64,000 bases of DNA from GCA-003244245 sp963823755 (GTDB lineage Bacteria; Actinomycetota; Actinomycetes; Mycobacteriales; Pseudonocardiaceae): NCBI GenBank assembly GCA_963823755.1, contig CAWGMP010000023.1:186001-250000 (forward strand). The letters are read 5' to 3'. Shown piece by piece: positions 37,919 through 46,821 of this stretch; position 1 is the stretch's first letter, and each line of letters begins with the position of its first letter. Both the position numbers and the translations under genes were made by a program. The notes beneath the pieces were generated by a model. The model was not told the origin of the DNA and made no database searches. It saw nothing but the letters and a program-made list of their open reading frames with translations.

Positions 37919-40777
37919 GTGGCACGAGCGAGAACAACGGCAGGTCCGGGCGGCACGTCCGGCGGTGGCAGGCGCGGTAGTGCCGCGGCTGTGCCCACTT
38001 CCGCGTCCAACGGTGCCGGCCGCCGTCTGGTGATCGTGGAATCACCCGCCAAGGCCCGCAAGATCGCTAGCTACCTCGGATCGGGCTACGTCGTGGAGTC
38101 CTCGCGAGGTCACATCCGGGACCTTCCTCGGGGTGCGGCCGACGTGCCCGCCAAGTACAAAGGTGAATCCTGGGCGCGGCTGGGTGTGGACGTCGATCAC
38201 TCCTTCGAACCGCTCTACGTCATCAGCCCGGACAAGAAGTCCACGGTCACTGAGCTGCGCAATGCGCTCAAGGGCGTCGATGAGCTCTATCTCGCCACCG
38301 ACGGTGACCGCGAGGGTGAGGCCATCGCCTGGCATCTGATAAAGACGCTCAAGCCCACGGTTCCGGTGCGCCGGATGGTCTTTCACGAGATCACCGGGCC
38401 GGCTATCCGGGCGGCCGCGGAGAACCCTCGCGACTTGGACCAGGACCTGGTCGACGCGCAGGAGACCCGCCGCATTCTGGACCGCCTCTACGGGTATGAG
38501 GTCTCCCCCGTGCTGTGGCGCAAGGTGATGCCGAAGCTGTCCGCCGGGCGAGTACAGTCGGTGGCCACCCGCATCATCGTGCGGCGCGAGCGCGAGCGGA
38601 TGGCCTTCGTGTCCGCGTCTTACTGGGACCTCGCCGCCACACTCGATGCAGGCGAAGGCACTGCGCCGCGCACTTTCGGGGCCCGGTTGCTCGACGTCGA
38701 CGGTCGCCGGGTGGCCACTGGGCGGGATTTCACTCCCGACGGTCAGCCCAAGCGCTCCGACAGTGACCTGCTGATCATCGACGAGGCGTACGCCGGACGT
38801 CTTGCCGAGGCGCTCGCGACCGCCCCGCTGACCGTCTCCCGGGTCGAGGAGAAGCCCTACACGCGGCGGCCCTATGCCCCGTTCATGACGTCCACGCTGC
38901 AGCAGGAGGCCAGCCGGAAGCTGCGCTTCTCTGCGGAGCGGACGATGCGCACCGCTCAACGGCTCTACGAGAATGGTTACATCACCTACATGCGGACCGA
39001 CTCGACCACGCTGTCGGAGACGGCGATCGCGGCGGCCCGAGACCAGGCCCGTGAGCTCTACGGCGAGCGTTTCCTGCACGACGGGCCGCGGCAGTACACC
39101 CGCAAGGTCAAAAACGCCCAGGAGGCGCACGAGGCGATCCGGCCCGCTGGGGAGACCTTCGCGACACCGGGCCAGCTGGCCGGTGCGTTGGACGCCGACG
39201 AGTTCCGGCTCTACGAGCTGGTCTGGCAGCGCACCGTAGCCTCGCAGATGGCCGACGCCCGCGGCACGACCATGAGCGTGCGGATCGCCGGCAGGGCAGC
39301 GACGGGGGAAGAGTGCACCTTCGCTGCGTCCGGTCGCACCATCACCTTCCCCGGGTTCCTCAAGGCCTACGTGGAGACCGTGGACGACGAGGCCGGCGGC
39401 GAGGCCGACGACGCCGAGCGCAGACTCCCCCGGCTGGCCGAGGGCCGGAGCGTCACCGCCACCGAGCTGGTGCCTGAGGGCCACACCACCACCGCGCCAC
39501 CACGCTATACCGAGGCGAGCCTGGTCAAGGCCCTCGAAGAGCTGGGTATCGGCCGTCCCTCCACCTATGCCTCGATCATCAACACCATCCAGGACCGTGG
39601 GTATGTGTGGAAGCGTGGTTCGGCGCTGGTGCCGTCCTGGATCGCCTTCGCCGTGATCGGACTCCTCGAACAGCACTTCGGCTGCCTGGTCGACTATGAC
39701 TTCACCGCAGCCATGGAAGACGAGCTGGACTCCATCGCGTCCGGTGCGCAGCAGCGCACCGACTGGCTGACCGGTTTCTATTTCGGCTCGGAGCAGGGCG
39801 GCGCGATGTCGGTGGCCCACCTGGGTGGGCTCAAGAAACTGGTCGGGGTGAACCTGGAGGAGATCGACGCGAGGGAGGTCAACTCCATCCCGCTGTTCAC
39901 CGATGACGCCGGGCGCGACGTGGTGGTCCGGGTCGGGCGCTACGGGCCGTACCTGGAAAGACGCAGCAATGACGACGAGTCGCAGCGGGCCAATCTGCCC
40001 GACGATCTGCCGCCCGACGAGCTGACCACCGAGATCGCCGAGAAACTCTTCGCCACCCCGGTGGAGGGTCGCTCGCTGGGCACCGATCCGGTGACCGGCT
40101 ACGAGATCGTCGCCAAGGAAGGCCGTTACGGGCCCTACGTCACCGAGGTGCTGCCCGACGAAGGCCCGGGAGATGGCCAGAAAAAAAGTCCGAGCAAAGG
40201 CCAGAAGAAGGGTGCGGAAAAGGGCACTCCCAAACCCAAACCGCGGACCGGCTCACTGTTCAAGTCGATGAACCTGCAGACGGTGAACCTGGACGATGCG
40301 CTGCGGCTGCTCTCGCTGCCCCGGGTGGTGGGAAGCGATCCGAACACCGGCCAGGAGATCACCGCGCAGAACGGACGCTACGGACCCTACCTCAAGCGGG
40401 GAACGGACTCGCGGTCGTTGGCCGATGAGGAGCAGCTGTTCACGATCACCCTCGACGAGGCGGTCAAGATCTACGCCGAACCCAAGCGTCGGGGTCGCCA
40501 AGCCGCCGCCAAGCCGCCGCTGCGCGAGCTGGCCCCGGATCCGGTGACCGGCAAGCCGATGGTCGTCAAGGAGGGCCGCTTCGGCCCGTATGTCACCGAT
40601 GGAGAGGGTGTCAACGCATCGCTGCGTAAAGGTGACAGCGTGGAGACGCTCACCGATGAGCGCGCCGCTGAGCTACTCGCCGAGAAGCGCGCGAAGGGCC
40701 CCGCGACACCGAGCCCCAGTGCACCGCGCGCTGGGGCTCGGCGTACTGGGGCTCGGCGCGCTGAAACCTCGGCCTGA
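37919..40777 (+). CDS. topA: DNA topoisomerase I (type IA)
   Basis: This protein of about 952 residues relaxes negative supercoils. TOPRIM motifs are VIVESPAKARKIASYLG and ATDGDREGEAIAWHL. The active-site Tyr is in ENGYITYMRTDSTTLSE. Actinobacterial TopA replaces the zinc fingers by repeated basic domains, seen here as several copies of the type RYGPYV (residues about 670-950) with Lys-rich linkers. I prefer GTG 37919 (VARARTTAGPGG) because actinobacterial homologues start just before a low-complexity leader; an ATG at 37874 is possible. Confidence 0.93.
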   Translation: MARARTTAGPGGTSGGGRRGSAAAVPTSASNGAGRRLVIVESPAKARKIASYLGSGYVVESSRGHIRDLPRGAADVPAKYKGESWARLGVDVDHSFEPLYVISPDKKSTVTELRNALKGVDELYLATDGDREGEAIAWHLIKTLKPTVPVRRMVFHEITGPAIRAAAENPRDLDQDLVDAQETRRILDRLYGYEVSPVLWRKVMPKLSAGRVQSVATRIIVRRERERMAFVSASYWDLAATLDAGEGTAPRTFGARLLDVDGRRVATGRDFTPDGQPKRSDSDLLIIDEAYAGRLAEALATAPLTVSRVEEKPYTRRPYAPFMTSTLQQEASRKLRFSAERTMRTAQRLYENGYITYMRTDSTTLSETAIAAARDQARELYGERFLHDGPRQYTRKVKNAQEAHEAIRPAGETFATPGQLAGALDADEFRLYELVWQRTVASQMADARGTTMSVRIAGRAATGEECTFAASGRTITFPGFLKAYVETVDDEAGGEADDAERRLPRLAEGRSVTATELVPEGHTTTAPPRYTEASLVKALEELGIGRPSTYASIINTIQDRGYVWKRGSALVPSWIAFAVIGLLEQHFGCLVDYDFTAAMEDELDSIASGAQQRTDWLTGFYFGSEQGGAMSVAHLGGLKKLVGVNLEEIDAREVNSIPLFTDDAGRDVVVRVGRYGPYLERRSNDDESQRANLPDDLPPDELTTEIAEKLFATPVEGRSLGTDPVTGYEIVAKEGRYGPYVTEVLPDEGPGDGQKKSPSKGQKKGAEKGTPKPKPRTGSLFKSMNLQTVNLDDALRLLSLPRVVGSDPNTGQEITAQNGRYGPYLKRGTDSRSLADEEQLFTITLDEAVKIYAEPKRRGRQAAAKPPLRELAPDPVTGKPMVVKEGRFGPYVTDGEGVNASLRKGDSVETLTDERAAELLAEKRAKGPATPSPSAPRAGARRTGARRAETSA

Positions 40778-40804
40778 CGCGCTCGCGCATGGCACCATGG
40801 GTGG

Positions 40805-41464
40805 GTGACTGAACCGATGTCGGACGCCTTGTTCGGTGTCGACGGCACCGAGTTGCCCGAGTTGCTGCCAGACCCGTCGGGTCGTGGCGGCTGGCGAGAC
40901 GGGCCGGAGTTTCCGCCGTTGACCCTGCCTGCTGTCCCGGACATCAGCGCATTGCGGGAGGCGATGGCCGGCTCGCTCGATGAAGATCCCGCCGAGCCGG
41001 TGGACCAGGACTCCAGCGCGGCGCCTGCCCCGCAGCCGGACGCCCCGCAGAACGTCGCCCCGAGCGCCCTCCCGTCGAATGTCCCCCAGGCGAATGCGCC
41101 CCAGCAGACTACGACCGCACCGCCGCCTGACCTGCCCGCTCCGCAGGCCGGAGGGGTGCCCATGGTGGCCGTACCGGGCCACCGCCCCTGGCAACCGCTC
41201 GTCCCCGCACCGGTCCAGCCTGCCAAGCCGCCACCACGCAAGGCCGGTGGGTTGCGCTACCGCCCGCCGTTGGCGACGTCGGCCCGTACACCTGTGCGCC
41301 TGATCGACTTTCGTCGTGGCCCACGCCGCACCGGACCGCCGCGGCAGACCCGGTCCAATGGCGGCGTGGGTGTCGTCCTCGTCATCGGGTTGATCATCTT
41401 CGGGGTGTTGATCTTCAACATCATCGCCGGGATTGTGGAAGCGATATCCAGGCTCATTCCCTGA
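40805..41464 (+). CDS. Pro/Ala-rich protein with C-terminal membrane helix
   Basis: This 219-residue protein has a GTG start, a disordered Pro/Ala/Gln-rich middle (residues 65-145), a basic stretch (LIDFRRGPRRTGPPRQ) and a single C-terminal membrane helix (GVVLVIGLIIFGVLIFNIIA). The layout suggests a tail-anchored protein. Its position at the head of a run of ESX-associated genes hints at a cell-envelope role, but no family is known to me. Confidence 0.65.
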   Translation: MTEPMSDALFGVDGTELPELLPDPSGRGGWRDGPEFPPLTLPAVPDISALREAMAGSLDEDPAEPVDQDSSAAPAPQPDAPQNVAPSALPSNVPQANAPQQTTTAPPPDLPAPQAGGVPMVAVPGHRPWQPLVPAPVQPAKPPPRKAGGLRYRPPLATSARTPVRLIDFRRGPRRTGPPRQTRSNGGVGVVLVIGLIIFGVLIFNIIAGIVEAISRLIP

Positions 41465-41599
41465 CCGTCGTCGGTGCGCGCTGCACCAGCATCGCGGGGG
41501 TGGGGCTACCGGGTGTCGGGAAGCCCGCTGAGCGTGTTGACTGCGAGTACATGGCAGACTCCGCGCCGTACACACCTGTGCTCGGGGGGCTGTGATGTG

Positions 41600-42166
41600 A
41601 TGCGTGTCGCCCTGGCGGTACTACCGCTGGTCGCCGTGCTGGCTGGTTGCTCAGCGGGCAGCGGGCAGCTTGACGGTGCCGACGTAGCGTCGGGATCGTC
41701 GACCAGAGCACCGGACGATCCCATCCCTCCGGTGCGCGACCCCAAGAACCTGATCGCTATACCGCCGTGCCTGTTGCTCACCCCGGCACAACTCGAGCTC
41801 AATCGGATCGACCAGCCCGGCCGGCCTAAGGATGTCCTCGGCAGCACTGGATGCGCGTGGAGCGACAAGGCGGGTACCCGCGAGTTCGCCGTATTCGTGG
41901 ACATCGGCAACGACGTGCTACGCAACGTCTACAGCCAGCGAGACTCGATTCCGATCTTCGAGGTGACCCAGCTGGCGGGGCTACCGGCGATCCGTACCAA
42001 AGACGACGTGGACGGCACCAGCTGCTATTTTCGGGTCGCTGCCGCCGAAACGCAGACATTGATCGTCCGGTTCACCTCGCTGCGGCAGGGCCGCGAGGAT
42101 CCCTGTGGCCCAGCGAAGGTGTTCGCCGAGACGGTGATCGGTAACCTGCCACCGCTGAAGGGCTGA
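41600..42166 (+). CDS. DUF3558 lipoprotein, copy 1
   Basis: This 188-residue lipoprotein has signal peptide MRVALAVLPLVAVLAGCSAG with lipobox LAGC. The mature domain has the DUF3558 pattern: PPCLLLTPAQLELNRI, CAWSDKAG, and conserved Cys residues near SCYFRVAAAE and DPCGPAK. DUF3558 lipoproteins commonly sit in ESX accessory clusters of Pseudonocardiaceae. It is closely similar to the gene at 42737, indicating a local duplication. Confidence 0.85.
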   Translation: MRVALAVLPLVAVLAGCSAGSGQLDGADVASGSSTRAPDDPIPPVRDPKNLIAIPPCLLLTPAQLELNRIDQPGRPKDVLGSTGCAWSDKAGTREFAVFVDIGNDVLRNVYSQRDSIPIFEVTQLAGLPAIRTKDDVDGTSCYFRVAAAETQTLIVRFTSLRQGREDPCGPAKVFAETVIGNLPPLKG

Positions 42167-42281
42167 GCATGTGGTCTTGCCAGTCTGGGCGTGGTAGATC
42201 GCTGGATGGACGCCCGTGCCCCCGGGAGCGCTGTGGCAGACTCTCCACGGGCCGCTGACGGCAGGTGAGAGGAACACCACA

Positions 42282-42737
42282 GTGAGTGAGCACGGCGGGT
42301 TCGCTGGTCCGGCGCCCTCGGGGGGGATGACCGAGAACCTCAACGCGTTGATCCATCCGCCGACCGCCGGGCCGGTGCGCACGCAGGACCTGGTCTCGAT
42401 CTTGTCCGACTCAGCTCAACACTTCCGACTCGACCTGGACCAGGCTCCGCAGACGATCACCACCTTCCGGCAGGTCGCCAGCGAAATGCGAGACCTGATG
42501 TACGAGGCCATCCGACTGGCCGACATCCCTGCGCCCGGCCTCGACGCGGTCAGCATCAACGCGGCGCGAGAGATCGGGCAGTGGGCGGCCAGTGAGGAGC
42601 CGGGTTCACTGCGCTGGGCGCTGGAGTCCGGCGCGATCCAATTGGAGAAGGCAGCCGACGCCCTGGAACGGTCGCTGGCCACCCACCGGAACACTGATGA
42701 GGCCACCGCCGCCCATCTGAGCCGGTCGGAGCTGTGA
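42282..42737 (+). CDS. Small helical protein of the ESX-associated cluster
   Basis: From GTG 42282 this 151-residue protein is largely helical (HFRLDLDQAPQTITTFRQVA, SEMRDLMYEAIRLADI). Its length and helical character resemble small secreted or chaperoned partners in ESX loci. It sits between the two DUF3558 genes and overlaps the second. I do not recognise a named family. The ATG at 42216 in the same frame lies in low-quality coding sequence. Confidence 0.6.
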   Translation: MSEHGGFAGPAPSGGMTENLNALIHPPTAGPVRTQDLVSILSDSAQHFRLDLDQAPQTITTFRQVASEMRDLMYEAIRLADIPAPGLDAVSINAAREIGQWAASEEPGSLRWALESGAIQLEKAADALERSLATHRNTDEATAAHLSRSEL

Positions 42738-43297
42738 TGCGCAGCGTCCCAGTTGTGCTGGCGCTTGCGGCGGTGCTGGCGGGCTGTTCGGGTGGCGCGC
42801 AGCCCCCCGGTGGTGCGGCGCCGACCTCGTCGACCAGTGCGCCGGGTGACCCGATCCCACCGGTGCAGGACCCCAGAAACCTGGCCGGCACACCACCCTG
42901 TGCGCTGCTCACTCCGGCGCAGCTGGCGACCAACCGGATTGATCTACCCAGCCGGCCCAAGGATGTCCTGGGCGCCCCCGGGTGCGAATGGGACGACAAG
43001 GCGCATACCCGCGAGATCAGGATTTATGTGGATACGAGCAACGACGTACTGCACAACGTCTATGCCCAGCGAGCGACCTTCCCGGTCTTCGAGGTCACCC
43101 GGATCGCCGGGCATCCGGCGATCCGGACCAAGAACAATGTGGCCGCCACCAGCTGCGCTTTCCGGGTCGCTGCCGCCCAGAAGCAGACGTTCGTCATCGG
43201 CTTCACGTCGTTGCGGCAGGGACTGGAGGAGCCGTGCGGACCGGCCAGGGCGCTCGCGGAGGCCGTCATGGCCAACCTACCGCCGCTGACGAGCTGA
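42737..43297 (+). CDS. DUF3558 lipoprotein, copy 2
   Basis: This 186-residue lipoprotein (MRSVPVVLALAAVLAGCSGG with lipobox LAGC) matches copy 1 along its length: PPCALLTPAQLATNRI, CEWDDKAHTREI, CAFRVAAAQKQT, EPCGPARALAEAV. Its start overlaps the stop of the gene before (GTGATG), so it is co-translated. The two copies flank one helical gene, suggesting duplication of a small unit. Confidence 0.85.
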   Translation: MRSVPVVLALAAVLAGCSGGAQPPGGAAPTSSTSAPGDPIPPVQDPRNLAGTPPCALLTPAQLATNRIDLPSRPKDVLGAPGCEWDDKAHTREIRIYVDTSNDVLHNVYAQRATFPVFEVTRIAGHPAIRTKNNVAATSCAFRVAAAQKQTFVIGFTSLRQGLEEPCGPARALAEAVMANLPPLTS

Positions 43298-43310
43298 GGG
43301 GCCGACACCG

Positions 43311-44585
43311 ATGGGCACGAGCATCGACTACAGCGCCGTCTCACTTGAGACGATCTACCACCAGCTCACCGGCGGAGCGGGCAGCGCCCCGCTGTGGGAC
43401 GCCAGCCGAGGCTGGCAGAGCGTCGCGGCCACGCTGCACGAGCTCCAAGACCGCGTGGACCAGGCGGTGCGCGGGATCGGAGCAGCGCAGCAAGGTGCCG
43501 CGGCCGATGCCGCCACCCACGCGACTACAGCGCTGACGCCGTGGATCGGCGAGAGCGTCACCGCGGCGAACGGGATCGCGGCCCGAGTCTCCGAGCAGGC
43601 CGGCTTCTTCGCCCATCTCCGGGACAGCATGCCTGTGCCGCGCGCGGTTCCCGAGGTGTCATTCACCCAAGATCCGGGAACCTGGATGATCGACCACAGC
43701 GTGGAATGGTTGCCTGGAATCCACACCGAGCACGAGCGAGCGCTGGTGGCTGCCCAGCAGGATGAGCAGCGGGCGCGGGAGCTGATGAGTGAGTACCAGG
43801 GCGCCACGAATGAGAATCTCACGGTCCGCCGGCTTTTCGCGGCGGCACCGACAGTGGTCGCCGAGGTGACGGATCCGGTCCCGAGCGGCGGCGCGAATGG
43901 CGACGGGAGCGCTCAGCCGAGCTCTGGACACTCGAGCCCGGCACATCCGGGTCTGGGGCACCCGGCTCTGGGGCACCAGGCAGCAGCACATCCGGGTTCG
44001 GCCACGGGCGGGCACGGTGCCGGTGCTACCCCGGCAGCCACCGCGCCTCAGCTCGCGTCCAGGGTCTCCCAGGAGCCCACCACGCCCCAGCTCGCCAGTG
44101 GTTACCCCAGCCCGGCCGAGGCGCCGGTGGCCGGGGGCTCGGTCCAGCCCGCCCCGTTCGGGCCGTCCCCGATTCTTGCCGGATCGGGTGCTGCCGGCGG
44201 GGAGCGGTTTCGCGGTGGATCGCGATCCTCCGGTGGCCGCGGGGTGGGTCGGGGCGGTGACTTCGGGCCACGACCCACCGCCACGTCGAGCACCGGCGAC
44301 TTCCATCTGGGTGGCTCCCATCTCAGCGATTCCCGTCTGAGCAATTCCCATCTGGGCGGCTCCGCTACGCACGGTTACGTCGAAGAGGCCGGCGCTGGGC
44401 GAGCTGCCCGCAGTGGAACCGCCTGGGCACAAGCTCCGCTCGGCGCAACCGGTGGCTCAGGCCAAGACAGCAGCACCGAGCACCGGCGGCCGAGTTACCT
44501 GATCGAGCAGGACACCAGCACCATCATCGGTGAGCTACCCCGGGTCGCCCCGCCGGTCATCGGCGCCGACGAGGACTACCGGTGA
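43311..44585 (+). CDS. PPE-like protein
   Basis: This 424-residue protein has a helical N-terminal domain (residues 1-180) with WQSVAATLHELQDRVDQAVR in the style of PPE/WXG-type ESX substrates, followed by a long low-complexity region (180-400) rich in Gly, Ser, Pro and His, including repeats of the type HPGLGHPALGHQ and LGGSHLSDSRLSNSHLGGS. It ends with a short acidic tail. It overlaps the EspG gene by ATGA-type spacing and is presumably the cargo whose chaperone EspG recognises. Confidence 0.72.
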   Translation: MGTSIDYSAVSLETIYHQLTGGAGSAPLWDASRGWQSVAATLHELQDRVDQAVRGIGAAQQGAAADAATHATTALTPWIGESVTAANGIAARVSEQAGFFAHLRDSMPVPRAVPEVSFTQDPGTWMIDHSVEWLPGIHTEHERALVAAQQDEQRARELMSEYQGATNENLTVRRLFAAAPTVVAEVTDPVPSGGANGDGSAQPSSGHSSPAHPGLGHPALGHQAAAHPGSATGGHGAGATPAATAPQLASRVSQEPTTPQLASGYPSPAEAPVAGGSVQPAPFGPSPILAGSGAAGGERFRGGSRSSGGRGVGRGGDFGPRPTATSSTGDFHLGGSHLSDSRLSNSHLGGSATHGYVEEAGAGRAARSGTAWAQAPLGATGGSGQDSSTEHRRPSYLIEQDTSTIIGELPRVAPPVIGADEDYR

Positions 44586-45367
44586 GCTCGGGGATACGCG
44601 GCCGAGCCTTGGAGCTCACCACCGAGGAATACCTGCTGGCGTGGCACCATCTCCAGCTTGGCCTGGTGCACTGGAACCTCCAACCGACCGGTGGATCAGA
44701 ACGCACGGTCGAGGAGCGCATCACTGCTCACCAGCGGGCCTGGGACGCGCTGCGAGCTCGTGGGCTGGCCGGCGTCCGGCAGCTCGCACCAGAACTCGAA
44801 GATGCCCTGCACCTCATCGCCCGACCGGCAACAGAGCTCAATGCCCGGCTCGACCTGCCCGATGGCAGGCGCACTGTCGTGGGGTGTGCGCGAGGCGAGC
44901 AGGCTGTCGTCGCCGAGCTCGGCGAGGTCAGGATGCGGATCCGGGCCGTCCGGGGCACTGCCCTGCCCACCGCGGTGGCCGAAGTGATCCCCGACCGGCC
45001 GATGCCCAGTGGGACGGCGGTGTCGGTCCCCGCCGAGCTCCTTCCTGATCACCAGGGAATGACCGGGGTCGAGGTGGAACGCGCCTTGCTGCAGGGCGGA
45101 ACGCGGCCGGATGACGCTCGCCGCTTCCGCACCATGCTGCAAGGTCCCAAGCTCGGCGGGGGCAGGTTCGGCGCGGCCCGCCACGATCGGCGGGGCAGCA
45201 GGCACGTCGCGGAGTTCGTGGTCACCTATTACGAGACCGAGCGCGGCGGCTACACCATCGAACAGAAACGTGGGGTCGACCGCAGTCGCTGGTACACGTT
45301 GGCCCCGGCGGGCCGCCCTCAACTCGCGCACAGGCTGGGACATCTGTTTGACTCAATTCGGATATAA
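44582..45367 (+). CDS. espG: ESX secretion-associated protein EspG
   Basis: This 261-residue cytosolic chaperone has the EspG pattern: the LTTEEYLLAWHHLQLGL opening, a central beta sheet (VVGCARGEQAVVAELGEVRM) and the C-terminal end YYETERGGYTIEQKR followed by WYTLAPAGRPQLAHRL. EspG proteins bind PPE tips and direct them to the ESX machine. It directly follows and overlaps the PPE-like gene. No ESX core gene (EccB, EccC, EccD) lies within the window. Confidence 0.85.
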   Translation: MSSGIRGRALELTTEEYLLAWHHLQLGLVHWNLQPTGGSERTVEERITAHQRAWDALRARGLAGVRQLAPELEDALHLIARPATELNARLDLPDGRRTVVGCARGEQAVVAELGEVRMRIRAVRGTALPTAVAEVIPDRPMPSGTAVSVPAELLPDHQGMTGVEVERALLQGGTRPDDARRFRTMLQGPKLGGGRFGAARHDRRGSRHVAEFVVTYYETERGGYTIEQKRGVDRSRWYTLAPAGRPQLAHRLGHLFDSIRI

Positions 45368-45405
45368 CCGGTAGAGCGTCATCACAGCCAACCACGTGGA
45401 GCAGC

Positions 45406-46821
45406 ATGGACCGCCGAGCCGAGAGCGACATGGCGGGGTCCACCGCGCACCGGGTGCGCGAGGTACTGGCCATTCCTGCGTTCCGCCGGCTGTGGGGCGT
45501 CACGGCGATCACCGCGGTCGCAGAGTGGCAGTCCCTGCTCGCGCTCTCCGCCCTGGCTACTCATCTGACCAGCGGTTATCAGGCGCAGAGCTTCGCGCTC
45601 GGCGGGGTGGTCGCCACCAAGCTGCTGCCCGCGATGGTGCTCGGCCCGCTGGCCGGGGCGCTGGCCGACAAGCTGGACCGCCGCCACCAGATGGTGGTCT
45701 GCGACGTGTTGCGGGCCGGCCTGTTCCTGTCCATCCCGCTGGTCGGCCAGCTGGCGTGGCTGTTCGCAGCGACTTTCCTCATCGAGGTCTGCGCGCTGTT
45801 CTGGATCCCCGCCAAGGACGCCTCGATCCCCAACCTGCTGCGTCGCCCCGGCCAGGTGGAGACCGCCAACCAACTCTCATTGATCATGACTTACGGGGTG
45901 GCCGTACTGGTTGCCGCCGGGGTGTTCAGTGCGCTGTCCAAGCTCGGCCCGGTGCTCAGCAGAGCGGAGCTGATCGTCCCGGGTGCCGAAGGATCAGCCT
46001 ACCTGGCACTGACCATCAACGGCATCGCCTACGCATTCTGCGCGCTCGTGGTCGGCACCCGGATCCCGGAGATCTCTGGCCGGGCCGTGACCCGGCGTGG
46101 TGCCCAACCCGGCCTGCTCGCGATGCTGCGCGACGGCGTCGTCTTTGTCCACAGCACACCGCTGGTCCGCGGCCTGGTCACCGGGATCCTCGGTGCCTTC
46201 GCCGCCGGCGGCGCCGTTATCGCATGCGCCAAGCTCTACTCCACCAGCCTGGGCGGTGGCGACGCCGCCTACGGGCTGCTGTTCGCGTCGCTGTTCGTGG
46301 GTCTGGGTCTGGGCATGGTTGTTGCGCCACTGGCAGCCCGCCGGATCCGGCACCGTGAACTGTTCGGGCTCGCCATCGTGGCGGCCGGGCTCGCGCTGGT
46401 CGCCGTCGCGCTGGCGCCGCACCTGATTGCCGCGTTGACCGCCGTCATCCTGATCGGCGCTGCCGCGGGTATCGCTTTCCTGACCGGTCTGACCATCATC
46501 GGAGCGCAGGTAGACGATGAGATGCGGGGGCGCACCATCGCGTTCGTCCAGTCGCTGGTCCGGTTGGATCTGCTCGCCTCGATGGCGCTGGTCCCGTTCG
46601 CGGTCGGGCTGGTCCAGCAGCGCACTCTCACCGTGTTCAGGCAGCCGGTGACCATCGACGGCACCCGCCCGGTGCTGTTGTGCGCAGGGCTGCTGGCGGT
46701 CGCCGTCGGGCTGGTCGCGCACCGTCAGATGGACGACCGGCTCGACGGGTCGCTGCTGGCCGACCTGCGGGCCGCGCTGGGCAGGCCCTCCCGCTCCGGT
46801 CCGAAGAGAGGCCGGGAATGA
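45406..46821 (+). CDS. MFS transporter-like protein (MFS part of the dTMP-kinase fusion family)
   Basis: This 471-residue protein has 10-12 membrane helices with the MFS loop LAGALADKLDRRHQM. In many actinobacteria the gene before DNA polymerase III delta-prime encodes an MFS domain fused to thymidylate kinase. Here the kinase part (Walker A GxxGxGKS) is absent and the protein ends after the last helix with a basic tail (GRPSRSGPKRGRE). It overlaps the delta-prime gene by 4 bases. The substrate is unknown. Confidence 0.82.
   Translation: MDRRAESDMAGSTAHRVREVLAIPAFRRLWGVTAITAVAEWQSLLALSALATHLTSGYQAQSFALGGVVATKLLPAMVLGPLAGALADKLDRRHQMVVCDVLRAGLFLSIPLVGQLAWLFAATFLIEVCALFWIPAKDASIPNLLRRPGQVETANQLSLIMTYGVAVLVAAGVFSALSKLGPVLSRAELIVPGAEGSAYLALTINGIAYAFCALVVGTRIPEISGRAVTRRGAQPGLLAMLRDGVVFVHSTPLVRGLVTGILGAFAAGGAVIACAKLYSTSLGGGDAAYGLLFASLFVGLGLGMVVAPLAARRIRHRELFGLAIVAAGLALVAVALAPHLIAALTAVILIGAAAGIAFLTGLTIIGAQVDDEMRGRTIAFVQSLVRLDLLASMALVPFAVGLVQQRTLTVFRQPVTIDGTRPVLLCAGLLAVAVGLVAHRQMDDRLDGSLLADLRAALGRPSRSGPKRGRE

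Noticed and set aside
38042..39820. 592-residue minus-strand frame opposite topA
   Set aside because: Antisense of conserved TopA text with no motif or ribosome binding site.
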